This document shows, one piece after another, positions 45,151 through 53,470 of a stretch of DNA of 64,000 nucleotides. The translations under genes were made by a program, and so were the position numbers. Where the stretch lies: the NCBI RefSeq assembly GCF_036237315.1, contig NZ_CP108356.1, forward strand, positions 2,600,501 to 2,664,500, given 5' to 3'. Source of the DNA: Streptomyces sp. NBC_01351 (GTDB lineage: Bacteria > Actinomycetota > Actinomycetes > Streptomycetales > Streptomycetaceae). Positions within the stretch are counted from its first letter, which is position 1, and each line of letters opens with the position of its first letter. The notes below the pieces were generated by a model that saw only the letters and a list, made by a program, of their open reading frames with translations, did not search any database and was not told where the DNA came from.

Positions 45151-45646
45151 GCTGGCCGGGGGGCGCGGGGGCCTCGGCAAGCGCGTCCAGGGCCCGGCGG
45201 AGCTGGGTGCTGGAGGTGTGCACCGTGTACGGGAAGTAGACGACGTCGACTCCGTGGGCGGCGAAGTCCTGCTCCAGCCTGTGGCCCTTGGGGGTGCCGC
45301 GCCAGTCGTCGCCCTTGAAGATGACGTCGAAGCGGACCTGCTTCCAGGTCTCCACCTTGTCCGGGACGGTCTCGACGAAGGCGGCGTCCACGTACTTCAC
45401 GCTGCGGACGATCTCCAGCCGCTCGACGAGCGGGATCATCGGCCGTCGTCCCTTGGCGAGTTCGGCCATCTCGTCGGAGACCACTCCGGCCACCAGGTAG
45501 TCGCACTGGCTCCGGGCGTGCCGAAGGATATTGAGATGTCCTATATGGAATAGATCGTAGGCACCCGGCGCGTAACCGACCCGGTAGGGCCTTGCGTTGT
45601 TTCGCCGCGCGGGCCCACCCAAGTCCGACATGTCCCGCTCCGTCAT
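45131..45646 (-). CDS. TagD-like cytidylyltransferase family protein
   Basis: 171 residues. The nucleotidyltransferase signature is visible in YAPGAYDLFHIGHLNIL (HxGH), and the second part of the site in FKGDDWRGTPKG and HTSSTQLRRAL (the SSTxLR type). These enzymes make CDP-glycerol or related nucleotide-activated alcohols. ATG at 45646 follows GGGGGG. It converges with and overlaps the CDP-alcohol transferase gene, and is divergent from the GT4 gene. A link to the phosphatidyltransferase is inferred. Confidence 0.87.
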   Translation of the reverse strand: MTERDMSDLGGPARRNNARPYRVGYAPGAYDLFHIGHLNILRHARSQCDYLVAGVVSDEMAELAKGRRPMIPLVERLEIVRSVKYVDAAFVETVPDKVETWKQVRFDVIFKGDDWRGTPKGHRLEQDFAAHGVDVVYFPYTVHTSSTQLRRALDALAEAPAPPGQLTAERR

Positions 45647-45772
45647 TCGTTACCCCCCAAAGCCGCACCCCCCGGTGCGGCGGATTAGCAGACAATAGCG
45701 TGCACGTTCCGCACCATGCCGGTGAACGAATAGGGTGGCCTGCGCATCATCCAGGGGTGGAAGGAACGTTCA

Positions 45773-47008
45773 GTGTCGAGATCCGGTAACCGGCGCCTGC
45801 TGCTGGTTTCCACGAATTACGCTCCCGAGCACGCGGGGATTGGGCCGTACGCCACCCAGATCGCGGAGCACTGGGCGGATCTCGGCCACGAGACGCACGT
45901 GCTCGCGGGCATGCCGCACTACCCGGCGTGGTCGGTCGAGCCGGAGTACAAGGGGGCGCTCCGGCGCACGGAACGGCGCGCGGGGGTCACTGTGCACCGG
46001 CGTGCGCACACCGTGCCGGCACGCCAAACCGCCGTGAAGCGGGCCCTGTTCGAAGGATCGATTCTGCTGCACGGCGCCGTGGCCCCGCCCCGGATGCCGA
46101 AGCCGGACGCGATCCTCGCCCAGATGCCCAGCCTGGCCGGCGGAGTGCTCGCCGCCCGGCTCGCGGCGCGGTGGAAGGTCCCGTACGTCCCGGTCGTCCA
46201 GGACCTGATGGGCGCCGCCGCCGCGCAGAGCGGGATCAGCGGCGGCGACAAGGCCGCCGCGATCGCGGGCCGCGCCGAGGCGTACGCGCTCAAGCGGGCC
46301 ACGCTGGTCGGCGTCATCCACGAGACCTTCGTGGACCGGGTCGTCGGCATGGGCGTGGACCCGGCGAAGATCCGTCTGGTCCCCAACTGGTCCCACGTGG
46401 CGCAGCCCACCAAGCCGCGCGACGAGACCCGCCACCACCTGGGCTGGGCCCCCGGCCAGACCGTCGTCCTGCACTCCGGGAACATGGGGCTCAAGCAGGG
46501 CCTCGAAGTCCTCGTGGGCGCCGCCCGCCTGGATCCGGACGTCCGTTTCGTCCTCATGGGCGACGGCAGCCAGCGCTCGGCGCTCGCCGAGCTCGCGGCG
46601 GACGTCCCGAACCTCGACATCATCCCCCCTGCCGCCGACGGAGAGTTCCCCGATATCCTCGCGGCGGCGGACGTGCTCGCGGTCACGCAGCACGCCGCCG
46701 TACTGGACATGAGCGTGCCGTCGAAACTCACCTCCTACTTCCAGGCCGGCAGGCCCGTGGTCGCCTCCGTGGCGGCCGAGGGCGGAACGGCCCAGGAAGT
46801 GGAACGCTCGGGCGCGGGGGTGCTCGTGCCGCCGGAGGACCCCGAGGCCCTGTTGAAGGCCGTACGGATCCTGGCCGAGGACCCCGACGGCGCCGATGCT
46901 CTGGGAGCGGCCGGACCCCGCCACGTGGCGGCCCACCTGAGCCGTGAAGCGGGCCTGGCCCGCATCGACGCACTGATGGACGAAGCACTTGGGGGTCCCC
47001 GGCCGTGA
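45773..47008 (+). CDS. Glycosyltransferase family 4 (WcaI-like)
   Basis: 411 residues from the GTG at 45773. The N-terminus LLLVSTNYAPEHAGIGPYAT is typical of GT4 enzymes, and the C-terminal nucleotide-sugar domain has HSGNMGLKQGLEVLVGAARL and VPSKLTSYFQAGRPVVASV. Cytoplasmic, transferring a sugar to the lipid-linked repeat unit. The sugar is unknown; WcaI-type enzymes act in fucose-containing polymers, and fucose genes lie at 58.7-61.2 kb. It overlaps the Wzz-like gene by four bases. Confidence 0.9.
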   Translation: MSRSGNRRLLLVSTNYAPEHAGIGPYATQIAEHWADLGHETHVLAGMPHYPAWSVEPEYKGALRRTERRAGVTVHRRAHTVPARQTAVKRALFEGSILLHGAVAPPRMPKPDAILAQMPSLAGGVLAARLAARWKVPYVPVVQDLMGAAAAQSGISGGDKAAAIAGRAEAYALKRATLVGVIHETFVDRVVGMGVDPAKIRLVPNWSHVAQPTKPRDETRHHLGWAPGQTVVLHSGNMGLKQGLEVLVGAARLDPDVRFVLMGDGSQRSALAELAADVPNLDIIPPAADGEFPDILAAADVLAVTQHAAVLDMSVPSKLTSYFQAGRPVVASVAAEGGTAQEVERSGAGVLVPPEDPEALLKAVRILAEDPDGADALGAAGPRHVAAHLSREAGLARIDALMDEALGGPRP

Positions 47009-48759
47009 TCGAGACGAACCGCCCTGCAGCGGCCCCGGCCGAGGACGAACCCGACCTCCTCCGGGATCAGTTCCGACAGCTCCTGCGCTACCGCCGGCTC
47101 ATCGGCGCCGGCATCGGGATCGGGCTGCTGGGCGGCGTCTACCTCGGTGTCTCCACGGCCGACACCTACGTCGCGACCGCCGACGTGGTGCTGCGGGCGC
47201 CCACCGACGACCCGTTCAACCCGAGCCTGGCCCCCGACAAGGCGATCAACATCGGCTCGGAGCGCCAGGTCGCGCTCAGCTCCTCCATAGCCAACGAGGC
47301 GGCGAAGAAGCTCGGCGTCTCCCCCTCCGGTTTCGCCGCCCTGCGCAGCGGACTGCAGGTGACCAACCCGCCGCAGACGATGGTGCTCCGCTTCACCTAC
47401 ACCGCGTCCTCCCCGAAGGAGGCCGCCAAGCGGGCCAACGCGATGACCGAGGCGTACCTGCTCAAGCGGCAGGAGTCCCTCGACGCGACCCGCGACAGGA
47501 TGGTCAAGGGCTACCAGGAGCAGCGCGACCCGATCTCCAAGCAGCTCGACGACCTCGCGAAGCAGATCAACGCGATGCCGGCGGGTCCCGCGCGCGACGC
47601 GGCGTACTCCTCCAAGACCGACCTGCAGAGCAAGGTCAACACGCTCAGCGGCAACATCTCCAAGCTCCAGGCCCTCGACATGACCCCGGGCCGGGTCACC
47701 AGCTCGGCGACCGCGCCCGCCGGGGCCGACGGCCCCGGCATCGTGATGTCGCTCGCCCTCGGCGCCGCCGTGGGCCTCGCGCTCGGTCTGCTGGCCGCCT
47801 GGGTCCGGCTCGTCTTCGACCCGGCGCCGCGCTCCGAGGGCGACGTGGCCCGGGCCCTGCGGGCTCCCGTACTCGGCTACCTGCCGCGGGACAAGACGGG
47901 CGGCGGGCCGATGCTCGCGGCCGGCGAGGCCGATCCGCGGCTCGCCGAGGAGTACCGCTCGGTGGCCTTCCGGCTCGCCTACGACTCCCGCTTCGCCGAC
48001 CGGCGCCGCCTCCTCGTCGTCGCCCCGCGCGGCAGCAGCGAGATCGCCGCCGCGGTCGCCGTGAACCTCGCCGCCTCCTTCGCGGAGACCGGCAAGGACG
48101 TGCTGCTCATCGAGGCCGACCTGCGCACCCCGGTGCTGGCCAGCCAGCTCCCCACCGACTCGAGCGGCCGGCCGCGCTGGAGCCAGGCACAGGGCGGCGC
48201 GGCCGCCGGGAAGAGCGGCCCTCAGCACGGGGACGCCGAGTGGCCCGACGGGCGCCAGCTCGTCGTGGACGCCGGGGAGTCCGGCGCCTTCGACCTGATC
48301 CCGGGCCAGCGGGTCCGCAACGTCGCCCGCGCGCTGACCTCCGCGCGCGCCACCCGGCTCGTCTCCGAGGCCGACTCCCCCAACGCCACCGTCGTCGTGC
48401 TCGCGCCGCCCGTGCTCTCCTACGCCGACGCCCTGGCCCTCGTGGACCGCGTCGACGGCGTCCTGGTCGTCTGCGACCCGCGCGCGGTGCACCGCTCCGA
48501 CCTGTCCCGGATCCGCGAGCTCATCAGCGGCGCCGGCGGCACCGTGCTGGGCGCGGTGCTGCACGCGCCGCTGCCCGGTGAGAAGCGCGGCCGGGGCAAG
48601 GACCGCGACGGGGCCGCAGCGGCCGAGCCGGCCGCGGCCTCCGCGACGCGGGCCCAGCCGCAGCCCCAGCCGCTCGCGTACGAGGTCGACGAGCAGCACA
48701 TCCCGGGCGACGGTACGGACACGGTCGCCCTGCGCACCGTCCGTCCGGGCCGGCGGTGA
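47005..48759 (+). CDS. Wzz/BY-kinase-like chain-length protein with degenerate nucleotide motifs
   Basis: 584 residues from the GTG at 47005. A Wzz domain is framed by two membrane helices (LIGAGIGIGLLGGVYLG near residue 33 and [20 protein letters not shown] near 248), with a coiled coil between. The cytoplasmic part resembles the BY-kinase/ParA fold, but the Walker A place reads VVAPRGSSEIAAAVAVNLA without GKT, the A' motif is VLLIEADLRTP with Glu for Asp, and Walker B reads VVVLAPPVL without the usual Asp. It likely regulates chain length without ATP hydrolysis. The tail has few tyrosines. Confidence 0.87.
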   Translation: MIETNRPAAAPAEDEPDLLRDQFRQLLRYRRLIGAGIGIGLLGGVYLGVSTADTYVATADVVLRAPTDDPFNPSLAPDKAINIGSERQVALSSSIANEAAKKLGVSPSGFAALRSGLQVTNPPQTMVLRFTYTASSPKEAAKRANAMTEAYLLKRQESLDATRDRMVKGYQEQRDPISKQLDDLAKQINAMPAGPARDAAYSSKTDLQSKVNTLSGNISKLQALDMTPGRVTSSATAPAGADGPGIVMSLALGAAVGLALGLLAAWVRLVFDPAPRSEGDVARALRAPVLGYLPRDKTGGGPMLAAGEADPRLAEEYRSVAFRLAYDSRFADRRRLLVVAPRGSSEIAAAVAVNLAASFAETGKDVLLIEADLRTPVLASQLPTDSSGRPRWSQAQGGAAAGKSGPQHGDAEWPDGRQLVVDAGESGAFDLIPGQRVRNVARALTSARATRLVSEADSPNATVVVLAPPVLSYADALALVDRVDGVLVVCDPRAVHRSDLSRIRELISGAGGTVLGAVLHAPLPGEKRGRGKDRDGAAAAEPAAASATRAQPQPQPLAYEVDEQHIPGDGTDTVALRTVRPGRR

Positions 48760-49970
48760 GCCGGCGCGGCCTCGGGGCGGTCGCGTCGGTCCTGGACCAG
48801 GCGGCCTCCAGCGCCACGAACATCCTGGTGCTGGTCCTGGCCGCCCGGCTGTCCTCGGCTGCCGGATTCGCCGAGTTCTCGATGGTCTACGTGACCTTCA
48901 GCGTGCTCCTCGGACTGAACATGGCCTACGTGGGCCAGAGCCTGGTCCTGGAGAAGGGCGAACGGCTGGGCGCGGTCTGCCGGTCGGCCGCCGCGTTCAC
49001 CGGGGCCGCCTCGGCCGCAGCCGGCGCGGTGCTCGCGGTCGTCGGCCTCGCGCTGCCCGGGTCCACCGGGCAGGCCTTCCTCGCGCTGGGCCTCGTACTG
49101 CCCCTGGTGCTCCTGCAGGACGGGCTGCGGTACTGCTTCTCCGCACTGCGCACGCCCGAGCGGGCGCTGGCCGCGGACGCGCTGCGGCTGGGGTGCGTGG
49201 TCGCGGCGCTGGTCGCCCAGCCCGAGGGGGCCTCGGCGGGGCGGCTGGTGCTGGTGTGGGGGGTCTCGGCGCTGCCGGCGCTGGCCCTCGGCCTGTTCCT
49301 GCTGCGGCCGTACGTACGGGGCGTCCGCGCGGACCTGCGTCCGTACCTGCGGCGGGGCCACCTGGGGCAGCGGTTCGTGGTCGAGTTCGCGGTGGGCAAC
49401 GGCTCAAGCCAGCTCGCCGTCCTGGGCCTGGGCGTCTTCGCGACCCCCCTCGCCGTCGGCGCCCTCCGGGGCGCGACCACCCTCTTCGGGCCGCTGAACG
49501 TGCTGTTCAACTCCGCGAACGCCTTCGCCCCGCCGGTCCTCGGCCGGCTGCGCGGCAAGCGGGCGACGGTGCGGGCGACGGCCCTGCTCGGCATGGTGCT
49601 GGCCGCGCTCGGCGCGGGCTGGGGGGCCGTGCTCTACGCGCTTCCCGACGGGGTGGGCCGCTCGCTGCTCGGCGACACCTGGTCGGCGGCGTCCGCGCTG
49701 CTGCCCGCCACCGGGGCCCAGTACGCGATCATGGGCCTGGGCACCTGCGCGCTGCTGACCCTGCGCGTGCTCGCCCCGAAGGCCACGCTGTCCTTGCAGG
49801 TGGTCTACTCCCTGCTGGCGGTGGGCCTGCTGCTGGGCGGCTACGCGATGTGGGGCGTGGCGGGCGCCGCGTGGGGCCTGGCGGGCGGCTCGGCGGCGAA
49901 GGCGACCGCCGGCTGGCTGCGGGTGGCCCGCCTCCGGACGCCCGCGCCGGCACTCGCTCCGGCGGCCTAG
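48756..49970 (+). CDS. Polysaccharide flippase (Wzx-like, MOP superfamily)
   Basis: 404 residues from the GTG at 48756 with about 11-12 hydrophobic helices along the whole length, for instance NILVLVLAARLSSAAGFAEF and LALGLVLPLVLLQDGLRYCF. The pattern and position fit a Wzx-type flippase, which moves the lipid-linked repeat unit across the membrane. It is coupled to the Wzz-like gene (GTGA overlap) and its end overlaps the convergent oxidoreductase gene by four bases. Identity rests on topology and context more than on sharp motifs. Confidence 0.82.
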   Translation: MSRRGLGAVASVLDQAASSATNILVLVLAARLSSAAGFAEFSMVYVTFSVLLGLNMAYVGQSLVLEKGERLGAVCRSAAAFTGAASAAAGAVLAVVGLALPGSTGQAFLALGLVLPLVLLQDGLRYCFSALRTPERALAADALRLGCVVAALVAQPEGASAGRLVLVWGVSALPALALGLFLLRPYVRGVRADLRPYLRRGHLGQRFVVEFAVGNGSSQLAVLGLGVFATPLAVGALRGATTLFGPLNVLFNSANAFAPPVLGRLRGKRATVRATALLGMVLAALGAGWGAVLYALPDGVGRSLLGDTWSAASALLPATGAQYAIMGLGTCALLTLRVLAPKATLSLQVVYSLLAVGLLLGGYAMWGVAGAAWGLAGGSAAKATAGWLRVARLRTPAPALAPAA

Positions 49971-51226
49971 TCCGGCCGGATGGTCTCCACGGTGCCCGCG
50001 AGTCGGGCCCGTTCGGCGGCCAGGACGGTCAGGTGGCTGATCAGGGACTCCCGCGGGCCGGACTTCACCAGGGTCCGGTCGCCGGTGGCCACGGCCGCGA
50101 CGAAGGAGGCCATCAGCCCGGCGTCGCCGCCGCCGTGGCCGCCGGCGGCGTCCATCGACCCGCCGGTGGCGAGGTCGATCAGCTCCTCGGTGCGCGTGAG
50201 GAAGTCGTAGACCCTCAGCTGCCTGCCGTCGCCGCGCAGTTCGCCTCGGGTGCCGAATACGCGGGTCTGGCGGTCCGCCTGTTCGGTGAAGGCGGTCATC
50301 GTGAAGGTGGCGGTGGCTCCGGAGGCGAACTCCATGGCCACCACCTGGTGGTCGACCACGTCGTTGTCGCAGGCGTACACGCACCGCCCGTACGGGCCCT
50401 CCCGCAGGGCGGTCTCCAGGGCCCCCGGGGCGAACTCGTCGACGACCACGCCGAGCGGCCAGCCGTGCTCGCCGCGCGCGAGCCGATCCCCGTACTCGCG
50501 CTTGGCGGAGTACGCGCAGGTCGTCTCCACCGCGCAGTCCAGACAGCGGTCGGCGGCGCCGGACGGCCTGTTCTCGGGCCGGAAGTGGGACAGGCGCCCG
50601 AAGCTGGAGACGCGTACCGGCGGCTGCCCGAGCACGTACTGCAGCCAGTCCAGGTCGTGGCAGGACTTGGCCATCAGCATGGTGGTGGCCTCGTCCTCGC
50701 GCCGCCAGTTGCCCCGGACGAAGGAGTGGGCCTGATGCCAGAAGCCGACGGGTTCCAGGTGCTGGACGCTGACGACCTCCCCGAGCCGGCCCGAGTCGAC
50801 GACCTGCTTCAGCGCCCGCGTGTAGGGCGTGTAGCGCAGGACGTGGCCCACCGCGAGGGTCACCCCGGCCTCCTCCACCGCCGCCGCGATGCGACGGCAC
50901 TCCTCCTCGGTGAGGGCCATCGGCTTCTCCAGCATGATGTGGTAGCCGAGCGCGGCGAAGGCCAGGGCCGGTTCCAGGTGGTCCCGGTCCAGCGTGCAGA
51001 TGAGCACCGCGTCCGCGATCCGGCCGCGGGCCGCCAGCTCCCGCCAGTCCGCCACCGCCGCCCCGGCGTCCAGTGCGTGGTCGGCCGCGAACCGGTCCCG
51101 CCGGACCGCGCGCGGCTCGGCGACCGCGACGACCCGGGCCCGGTCCGGACGGGCCAGCGCCCAGCGGGCGTGACCGGTGCCCCGGTCTCCGGCGCCGACG
51201 ACTGCGAGGGTGACGACGGAGGACAT
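49967..51226 (-). CDS. Gfo/Idh/MocA family oxidoreductase with a cysteine cluster
   Basis: 419 residues. The NAD(P)-binding start is VTLAVVGAGDRGTGHARWAL, and the family motif EKPMALTEEECRRI is present. The C-terminal domain contains the insert DRCLDCAVETTCAYSA, with Cys-x2-Cys-x5-Cys, which may bind metal or stabilise a loop. Such enzymes oxidise or reduce sugar nucleotides, inositols or sugar acids. In this locus it may modify a polymer sugar, or it may be catabolic. A LacI-type palindrome lies about 40 bases upstream, which favours sugar control. Confidence 0.88.
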   Translation of the reverse strand: MSSVVTLAVVGAGDRGTGHARWALARPDRARVVAVAEPRAVRRDRFAADHALDAGAAVADWRELAARGRIADAVLICTLDRDHLEPALAFAALGYHIMLEKPMALTEEECRRIAAAVEEAGVTLAVGHVLRYTPYTRALKQVVDSGRLGEVVSVQHLEPVGFWHQAHSFVRGNWRREDEATTMLMAKSCHDLDWLQYVLGQPPVRVSSFGRLSHFRPENRPSGAADRCLDCAVETTCAYSAKREYGDRLARGEHGWPLGVVVDEFAPGALETALREGPYGRCVYACDNDVVDHQVVAMEFASGATATFTMTAFTEQADRQTRVFGTRGELRGDGRQLRVYDFLTRTEELIDLATGGSMDAAGGHGGGDAGLMASFVAAVATGDRTLVKSGPRESLISHLTVLAAERARLAGTVETIRPD

Positions 51227-51261
51227 CCGACCTGCTTCCCGAACCGGTGGCCGACGCGCTC

Positions 51262-51275
51262 GGCAAGCGCTTTCG
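51262..51275. promoter_or_regulatory. LacI-family-type operator candidate
   Basis: GGCAAGCGCTTTCG contains the palindrome AAGCGCTT with the central CG typical of LacI/GalR-family sites. It is in the gap upstream of the Gfo/Idh/MocA gene, between it and the polymerase gene on the same strand. The regulator is not in the window. Confidence 0.5.
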
Positions 51276-51320
51276 GCGGAGAAGGTAGCGACCCGCGGAT
51301 CACCCCGGCAAGGGGTTCGG

Positions 51321-52835
51321 TCAGCGCAGCGTGGTGGCCCGGTCCTGGCGGTACGTGGCCACGAGCGCGAGGCACAGGCCCGCGATGGCGACCCGCCCGG
51401 ACGCCTGGAGCAGCGGCCCGCGCAGCAGGATGAAGGAGTACCCCGCGACCAGGGGCACCACCACCGAGATCAGGCTCCCGGGCGGGGAGCGCCGGGTGGC
51501 GCGTTTCGCGTAGCGGCGGTCCACGCGGGCGGAGGCGTAACCGATGCCGAGCAGGCCGGCCCCCATGCCGATCGGGCCGAAGTCGAGCCAGAGTTCCGCC
51601 CAGATCGGGGAGGAGAGGTTGGTGTTGACCGTGCCCATCCACTGGCCGACCATCACGCCCGTGTCCTTCGCCTTGCCGGGCCACACCGAGCGCGGCACCG
51701 CGAAGAAGATCGATCCCGCGAGCTGGCGGCCGTAGGAATGGCCGGGCCCGGAGTTCGAGTAGGTGATGGTGTTCGCGAACATGCCGATCTGGTCGTAGTC
51801 CTTGAGCGCCATCGGCTCCAGGAAGGAAGTGGTCTCGACGGGCCTGTAGTTCTTCTCGTCGTAGCGGAAGCGGTCCGCGAACGGGAAGACGAGCAGGGCG
51901 ACGATCACCGCCATCGACAGCGCCACCCGGTACATCGCGGCGCTCACCGGGAAGATGGTGAACAGCAGCGCGAACATGACCGTGAGGAACCAGTAGCGCG
52001 GGTTCGAGATCGGGTTGTTGACCACCAGGTTGAGGGCGGCGAGCGCCGCCCAGGTGACGATGACCGACACCTTGCGGCGGGCGAACTTCGAGGTGATCAG
52101 CCAGCGCGTGTACAGCAGCAGCGAGAGCAGCGCCGGCACGGTGCCGAAGCCGCGCAGCAGCGCCTGCCCGGCCTGGCCGTCTCCGTCGGAGATGCCGGCC
52201 TCCTGGATGCCCGCGATGATCTCCTGCCGGCTGGAGAAGAAGACGGCCGGGCCGCCGAGCTTCATGACGAAGACGGCGCTGCACAGGAAGGAGATCACGG
52301 TGAGCAGTTTCAGGCGCCGCCGGTGCGCCATGATCGGGCGCGACACCTTCTGGGAGCCGCCCGCTCGGCCGGCCGGCCGGTGGCGGGCCAGCAGGGCGCC
52401 GACGTCGAACGCGGTGCAGCCGAGGAGGACCAGCCCGATGGCGGCGGTCAGGTCGGAGCGGGGGCCCACGACCGGGGTCGGGACCTGTCCCAGGACGGCC
52501 TGGGCGAGCGGGGCCACGCCCATGGCCATGTAGACGAAGAGCCAGAAGGAGCCCTGCAGCAGCTTGCGGCGGCTGGTGAGCACCATCGCGGAGAGCCGGG
52601 CGCCCGCGTACATGGTGAGCAGCAGCTGGAGCCAGAAGGCCGCGTCGTGCTTGCCGGCGCCGGTCTGGACGGCGACGAAGAGCGGCAGGAAGACGGTGAA
52701 CCCGAGGGCGAGCGGGACGGACAGCGCGCGCGAGAGCAGGGTGCGCGGGGTGGTGACCTTGCCCCACTGCCGCTCGTCCTCGACGGCGGCGGGCGGTGTC
52801 GGTGCGATCGGGGGCTTGCGTACGTCCGTTGCCAC
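51321..52835 (-). CDS. O-antigen/exopolysaccharide polymerase-like membrane protein (Wzy-type)
   Basis: About 504 residues from the GTG at 52835, preferred because GGGGTGGGGG precedes it; GTG at 52847 is the alternative. It has many membrane helices separated by one long loop (about residues 320-400, with RPVETTSFLEPMALKDYDQ), the usual picture of Wzy polymerases and oligosaccharide repeat-unit polymerases. Sequence motifs in this class are weak, so the call rests on topology, size and cluster context. It would join repeat units on the outer face of the membrane. Confidence 0.8.
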   Translation of the reverse strand: MATDVRKPPIAPTPPAAVEDERQWGKVTTPRTLLSRALSVPLALGFTVFLPLFVAVQTGAGKHDAAFWLQLLLTMYAGARLSAMVLTSRRKLLQGSFWLFVYMAMGVAPLAQAVLGQVPTPVVGPRSDLTAAIGLVLLGCTAFDVGALLARHRPAGRAGGSQKVSRPIMAHRRRLKLLTVISFLCSAVFVMKLGGPAVFFSSRQEIIAGIQEAGISDGDGQAGQALLRGFGTVPALLSLLLYTRWLITSKFARRKVSVIVTWAALAALNLVVNNPISNPRYWFLTVMFALLFTIFPVSAAMYRVALSMAVIVALLVFPFADRFRYDEKNYRPVETTSFLEPMALKDYDQIGMFANTITYSNSGPGHSYGRQLAGSIFFAVPRSVWPGKAKDTGVMVGQWMGTVNTNLSSPIWAELWLDFGPIGMGAGLLGIGYASARVDRRYAKRATRRSPPGSLISVVVPLVAGYSFILLRGPLLQASGRVAIAGLCLALVATYRQDRATTLR

Positions 52836-52930
52836 TGCCGCCCCCACCCCATGTGCCTGATCCGCGCGCAGTCTAGTCTGAGCGCGCGGCGCCCGGGGAG
52901 GCGCCGGGGTGGAGATGATCGGGGCTTCAG

Positions 52931-53470
52931 TTGCGTGACCTTCCTGCCTTCACGCTGGCCGGATACGACAAGGGGCGCGGGCGGCTGACGCAGGCGCTCT
53001 GGTTCGCCGTGATGAACACGCTGTTCATGAGCTGGTTCTGCCCGGCGCGGCTGCGGGTCGCGCTGCTGCGGGCCTTCGGGGCGAAGATCGGCGAGGGCGT
53101 GCTGATCCGCCACCGGGTGCGGGTGCTGTGGCCCTGGAAACTCACGGTCGGGGACCACACCTGGATCGGCGAGGGCGCCTGGCTGCTGAACCTGGAGCCG
53201 GTGACGATCGGCGCGAACGTGTGCCTCTCGCAGGAAGCCCTGCTGTGCACCGGCTCGCACGACCACCGGGCCGCCGACTTCCGCTACCGCAACGCCCCGA
53301 TCACCGTCGAGGACGGCGCGTGGGTCGCGGTGCGGGCTACCGTGCTGGCCGGGGTGACCGTGGGCCGCTGCGCGGTCGCGGGAGCGGGCTCGGTCGTGCA
53401 CCGGGACCTGCCCGAGCTGACCCTGCAGACCCAGGACGGGCGGCGCCGCCCGGTCAAGGAGCCGAAGTGA
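52931..53470 (+). CDS. WcaF-like acyltransferase (left-handed beta-helix)
   Basis: 179 residues. Hexapeptide repeats typical of O-acetyltransferases are seen: KLTVGDHTWIGEGAWLLNLE, VTIGANVCLSQEALLC and ITVEDGAWVAVRATVLAGVT, with GSHDHRAADF near the active-site His. The start is probably the TTG at 52931: no ATG or GTG precedes the conserved FTLAGYDKGRGRLTQALWF, and the next Met is 28 residues in. It should acetylate a sugar of the polymer, as WcaF does in colanic acid. It overlaps the next GT4 gene by four bases. Confidence 0.87.
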   Translation: MRDLPAFTLAGYDKGRGRLTQALWFAVMNTLFMSWFCPARLRVALLRAFGAKIGEGVLIRHRVRVLWPWKLTVGDHTWIGEGAWLLNLEPVTIGANVCLSQEALLCTGSHDHRAADFRYRNAPITVEDGAWVAVRATVLAGVTVGRCAVAGAGSVVHRDLPELTLQTQDGRRRPVKEPK

